A stretch of DNA of 64,000 nucleotides from Lithodes maja (taxonomy: Eukaryota; Arthropoda; Malacostraca; Decapoda; Lithodidae): positions 62,001 to 126,000 of the forward strand of contig JBAKBP010001590.1 of the NCBI GenBank assembly GCA_037953745.1, given 5' to 3'. A model generated the notes under the pieces. That model saw nothing but the letters and a program-made list of their open reading frames with translations. It did no database searches and was not told the origin of the DNA. Positions 62,216-64,000 of the stretch are shown piece by piece. A program made the position numbers and the translations under genes. The first letter of the stretch is position 1. Each line of letters begins with the position of its first letter.

Positions 62216-64000
62216 ATGAGTAAACAGGAAGAGACACCGTCTAATGGGGTGCAGAGCAAATCCCCTAAAAATCAGAGGGCAGGACTTCGGGGAGTATTAA
62301 ATAGGTTAATTATTGATGTCAACACTTTCATCACTACTGCTGACCTCGAGGAATTAGAGGCTAGCTTAGAAATTGCCCAGGCTACCCACAGTCGTATTGT
62401 TGCTCTAAGTGAGGTGATTGTGGCAAGCATGACAGAGGAGGAAGAGATAGATGCAGAGTGTGATAATCGTGCCCTCTATGATGAAAATGTCTTTAAAGCG
62501 AAGCACCTATTACAGCGTGCTGTCGCAAAGAAGAAGGGAGGCGAGAACGAAGCCCATAGAAGGGTTGACCCGAAACACACAGTGCACCTCCCAAAGCTCA
62601 ATATTCCTACATTTGGGAGCAATTTGACTGAGTGGTTAGCTTTTTGGGATGTATTTCGGTCTGCAGTACATGAATCCTCTTTGGATAATGGATGTAAGTT
62701 TCACTACCTGAAAGGATAAATGGAAGGAGAGGCCTTACATTTGATAGAAGGTTTTGCGGTAGTAGGTGATAGTTATCTTGAGGCAGTACAACTATTACAG
62801 TCCACATACAGGGATCAAGAGCAGTTGAAGATGGCCCATGTCGTTGCCATGTTAAAGCTCGCAGAACCACAGTACAAGGTTGAGGAGTTAGCAAAATTTA
62901 GTGCAGATATGGAGTGCCATACTCGATCGCTAGACACCCTAGGGCTCACCTCACAGGAAATTATAGTTATTATATTACGACAGAAGCTTCCTATGGCAAT
63001 ACTTGACAAGGTTAGATCATTTAATCTGGGGGAGTTTAAAACTCAATTCAGTAAAGAGATCAGTAATTTACAGTTGAACAATGGAAGAATGAATGTGTCG
63101 GGAGGGAATGGGAATGTTGAAATGCGGGGGACTGTAAGTATGACGGTGGGGACCAAGGGAAAGAAAGAGGGTACATACAAGAAACCTGCTCAGACTTTAT
63201 GTAAGCTATGCAATATTAATAAGCATAAATGGAGTTTCTGTGTAAAATACCCAACAAATGAGACAAAACTAGCACAGGCAAAGATGTTAAAGCTATGTGC
63301 AGGTTGTCTGAGCAAGGAACATGGTAAACAAGGGCAATGTACTGCTACATACTTAAGGCCTTGTCATCACTGTAAAGGACATCACTTCGACAAGTTGTGT
63401 CCTACAGCAGACAAAGGCAAAGACGTCAAACCAGAGGGTACTACAACTCTGACACTAGGTAGCACTAAAGACACCACTATGTTGCCCACAATAAAGATTC
63501 CCATGGAAGGTAATGACAGTAACAAGGTTTGTCGGGTGCTTCTTGATCAGGGGTCTCAACGATTCTTTATAAAAAGGTCCATATTAGGGGGACTTAATCA
63601 CCGAATCGTAGGGGCTGAGACTCTTCGATTGCAGGGCTTTACAGGGGCTACTGACAAACAAGAATACGAGATAGCGGAGAATTCCCATTTCTATCGTAAA
63701 CAAAGGTACTTTATGTTATGTATCGTAGTAGACACCCTACCAGAATATGTATCTGTAGGAGTGAAGAAGGTGGAACACGCATTACGTAGCAAGGGGGTTA
63801 ACTTGTTAGATCCCATGGGAGATCAGAGTGAGGTGCATGTTCCACTTGGTGTGGATCATTATTATGATGTAGTATACCCTGGATTTAAAAGAATGTGTTG
63901 TGTGATTTTGATCCCTACTAAATTTGGCTATTGCATGAGCGGAAAAGTACATACGACACAGTCAAATATCCTGGTTGACACGGTCTCGATATTAAGGGTG
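62216..64000 (+). pseudogene. BEL/Pao Gag-Pol (element 3), partial, one nonsense codon
   Basis: ATG 62216 opens a frame homologous to the BEL 1 and 2 Gag. At 62717-62719 a CAA codon has become TAA (after YLKG). I translated the rest by eye, and the same frame stays open to the window edge through the zinc knuckles (CKLC, CAGC, CHHCKGHHFDKLC) and the protease motif VLLDQGSQR. The window ends within the region after protease, so RT and integrase are not seen. Relative to BEL 1 and 2 it has many amino-acid changes but only this single stop, so it is a moderately old copy. Confidence 0.85.

Larger units (their letters stand above)
60483..64000 (+). mobile_element. BEL/Pao LTR retrotransposon 3 (diverged, runs off the window)
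   Basis: A diverged 5' LTR (about 60483-61281), primer site, SINE-interrupted upstream ORF and Gag-Pol from 62216 continuing beyond the window. It is clearly older than BEL 1 and 2: the LTR carries many substitutions and indels, and Gag has a nonsense codon. The 131 bp between BEL 2 and this element (60352-60482) show nothing recognisable. Confidence 0.88.

Overview
This window looks like animal nuclear DNA dominated by transposable elements, most plausibly from a large-genome arthropod such as a crustacean. That placement is inferred from the mix of Jockey, BEL/Pao, piggyBac, Tigger/pogo and Gypsy elements plus long tRNA-derived SINEs; no taxon marker is decisive. There are no operons, rRNA genes, CRISPR arrays or bacterial features. 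The only host gene I can support is a pair of consecutive exons (20860-21061 and 21336-21456, + strand) of a TRPC4AP (TRUSS) homologue, with good splice sites and matching codon phase.

Layout. 1-722: nongenic. 727-4954: complete piggyBac transposon with TTAA target duplication, 14-bp terminal repeats, an open transposase and an internal 177-bp tandem array. 4959-7494: nongenic, degenerate minisatellites. 7523-9283: decayed CR1/L2-like LINE (minus). 9284-20321: old Jockey non-LTR element with nested insertions (a CR1-type 3' end in its reverse transcriptase, a 2.6-kb Tigger transposon, another LINE 3' end with a 13-bp target duplication) and a 330-bp in-frame triplication of its C-terminal zinc-knuckle region. 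20322-20597: a second LINE 3' fragment. 20860-21456: TRPC4AP exons. 21457-23478: repeats and three solitary pogo-type ends. 23483-23935: a piggyBac-like MITE cut off by the next element.

23936-33204: a complete LTR retrotransposon with two 1823-bp LTRs that look identical by eye and one open 1690-codon Gag-Pol. Its domain order is Gag-protease-integrase-RT-RNase H (integrase before RT), the Gmr1-like arrangement. 33205-38789: a minus-strand, internally deleted and rearranged relative, interrupted by a SINE. 39272-47147, 53018-60351 and 60483-64000 (runs off the window): three BEL/Pao elements. The first two have intact Gag-Pol frames of 1762 and 1763 aa. The first also carries, upstream of Gag, a 233-aa ORF with the complete SGNH/GDSL hydrolase signature; the other two carry only a 48-aa or SINE-interrupted remnant of that ORF. 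47166-51391: a minus-strand Gypsy derivative with a 5-bp target duplication. 51392-53017: an orphan Gag-like reading frame and an LTR fragment.

The strongest candidates for something new are the hydrolase-bearing BEL/Pao element (with its deletion derivatives alongside) and the intact, apparently recent integrase-first Gypsy element. Several LTR elements lack matching flanking duplications, which points to recombination between elements.
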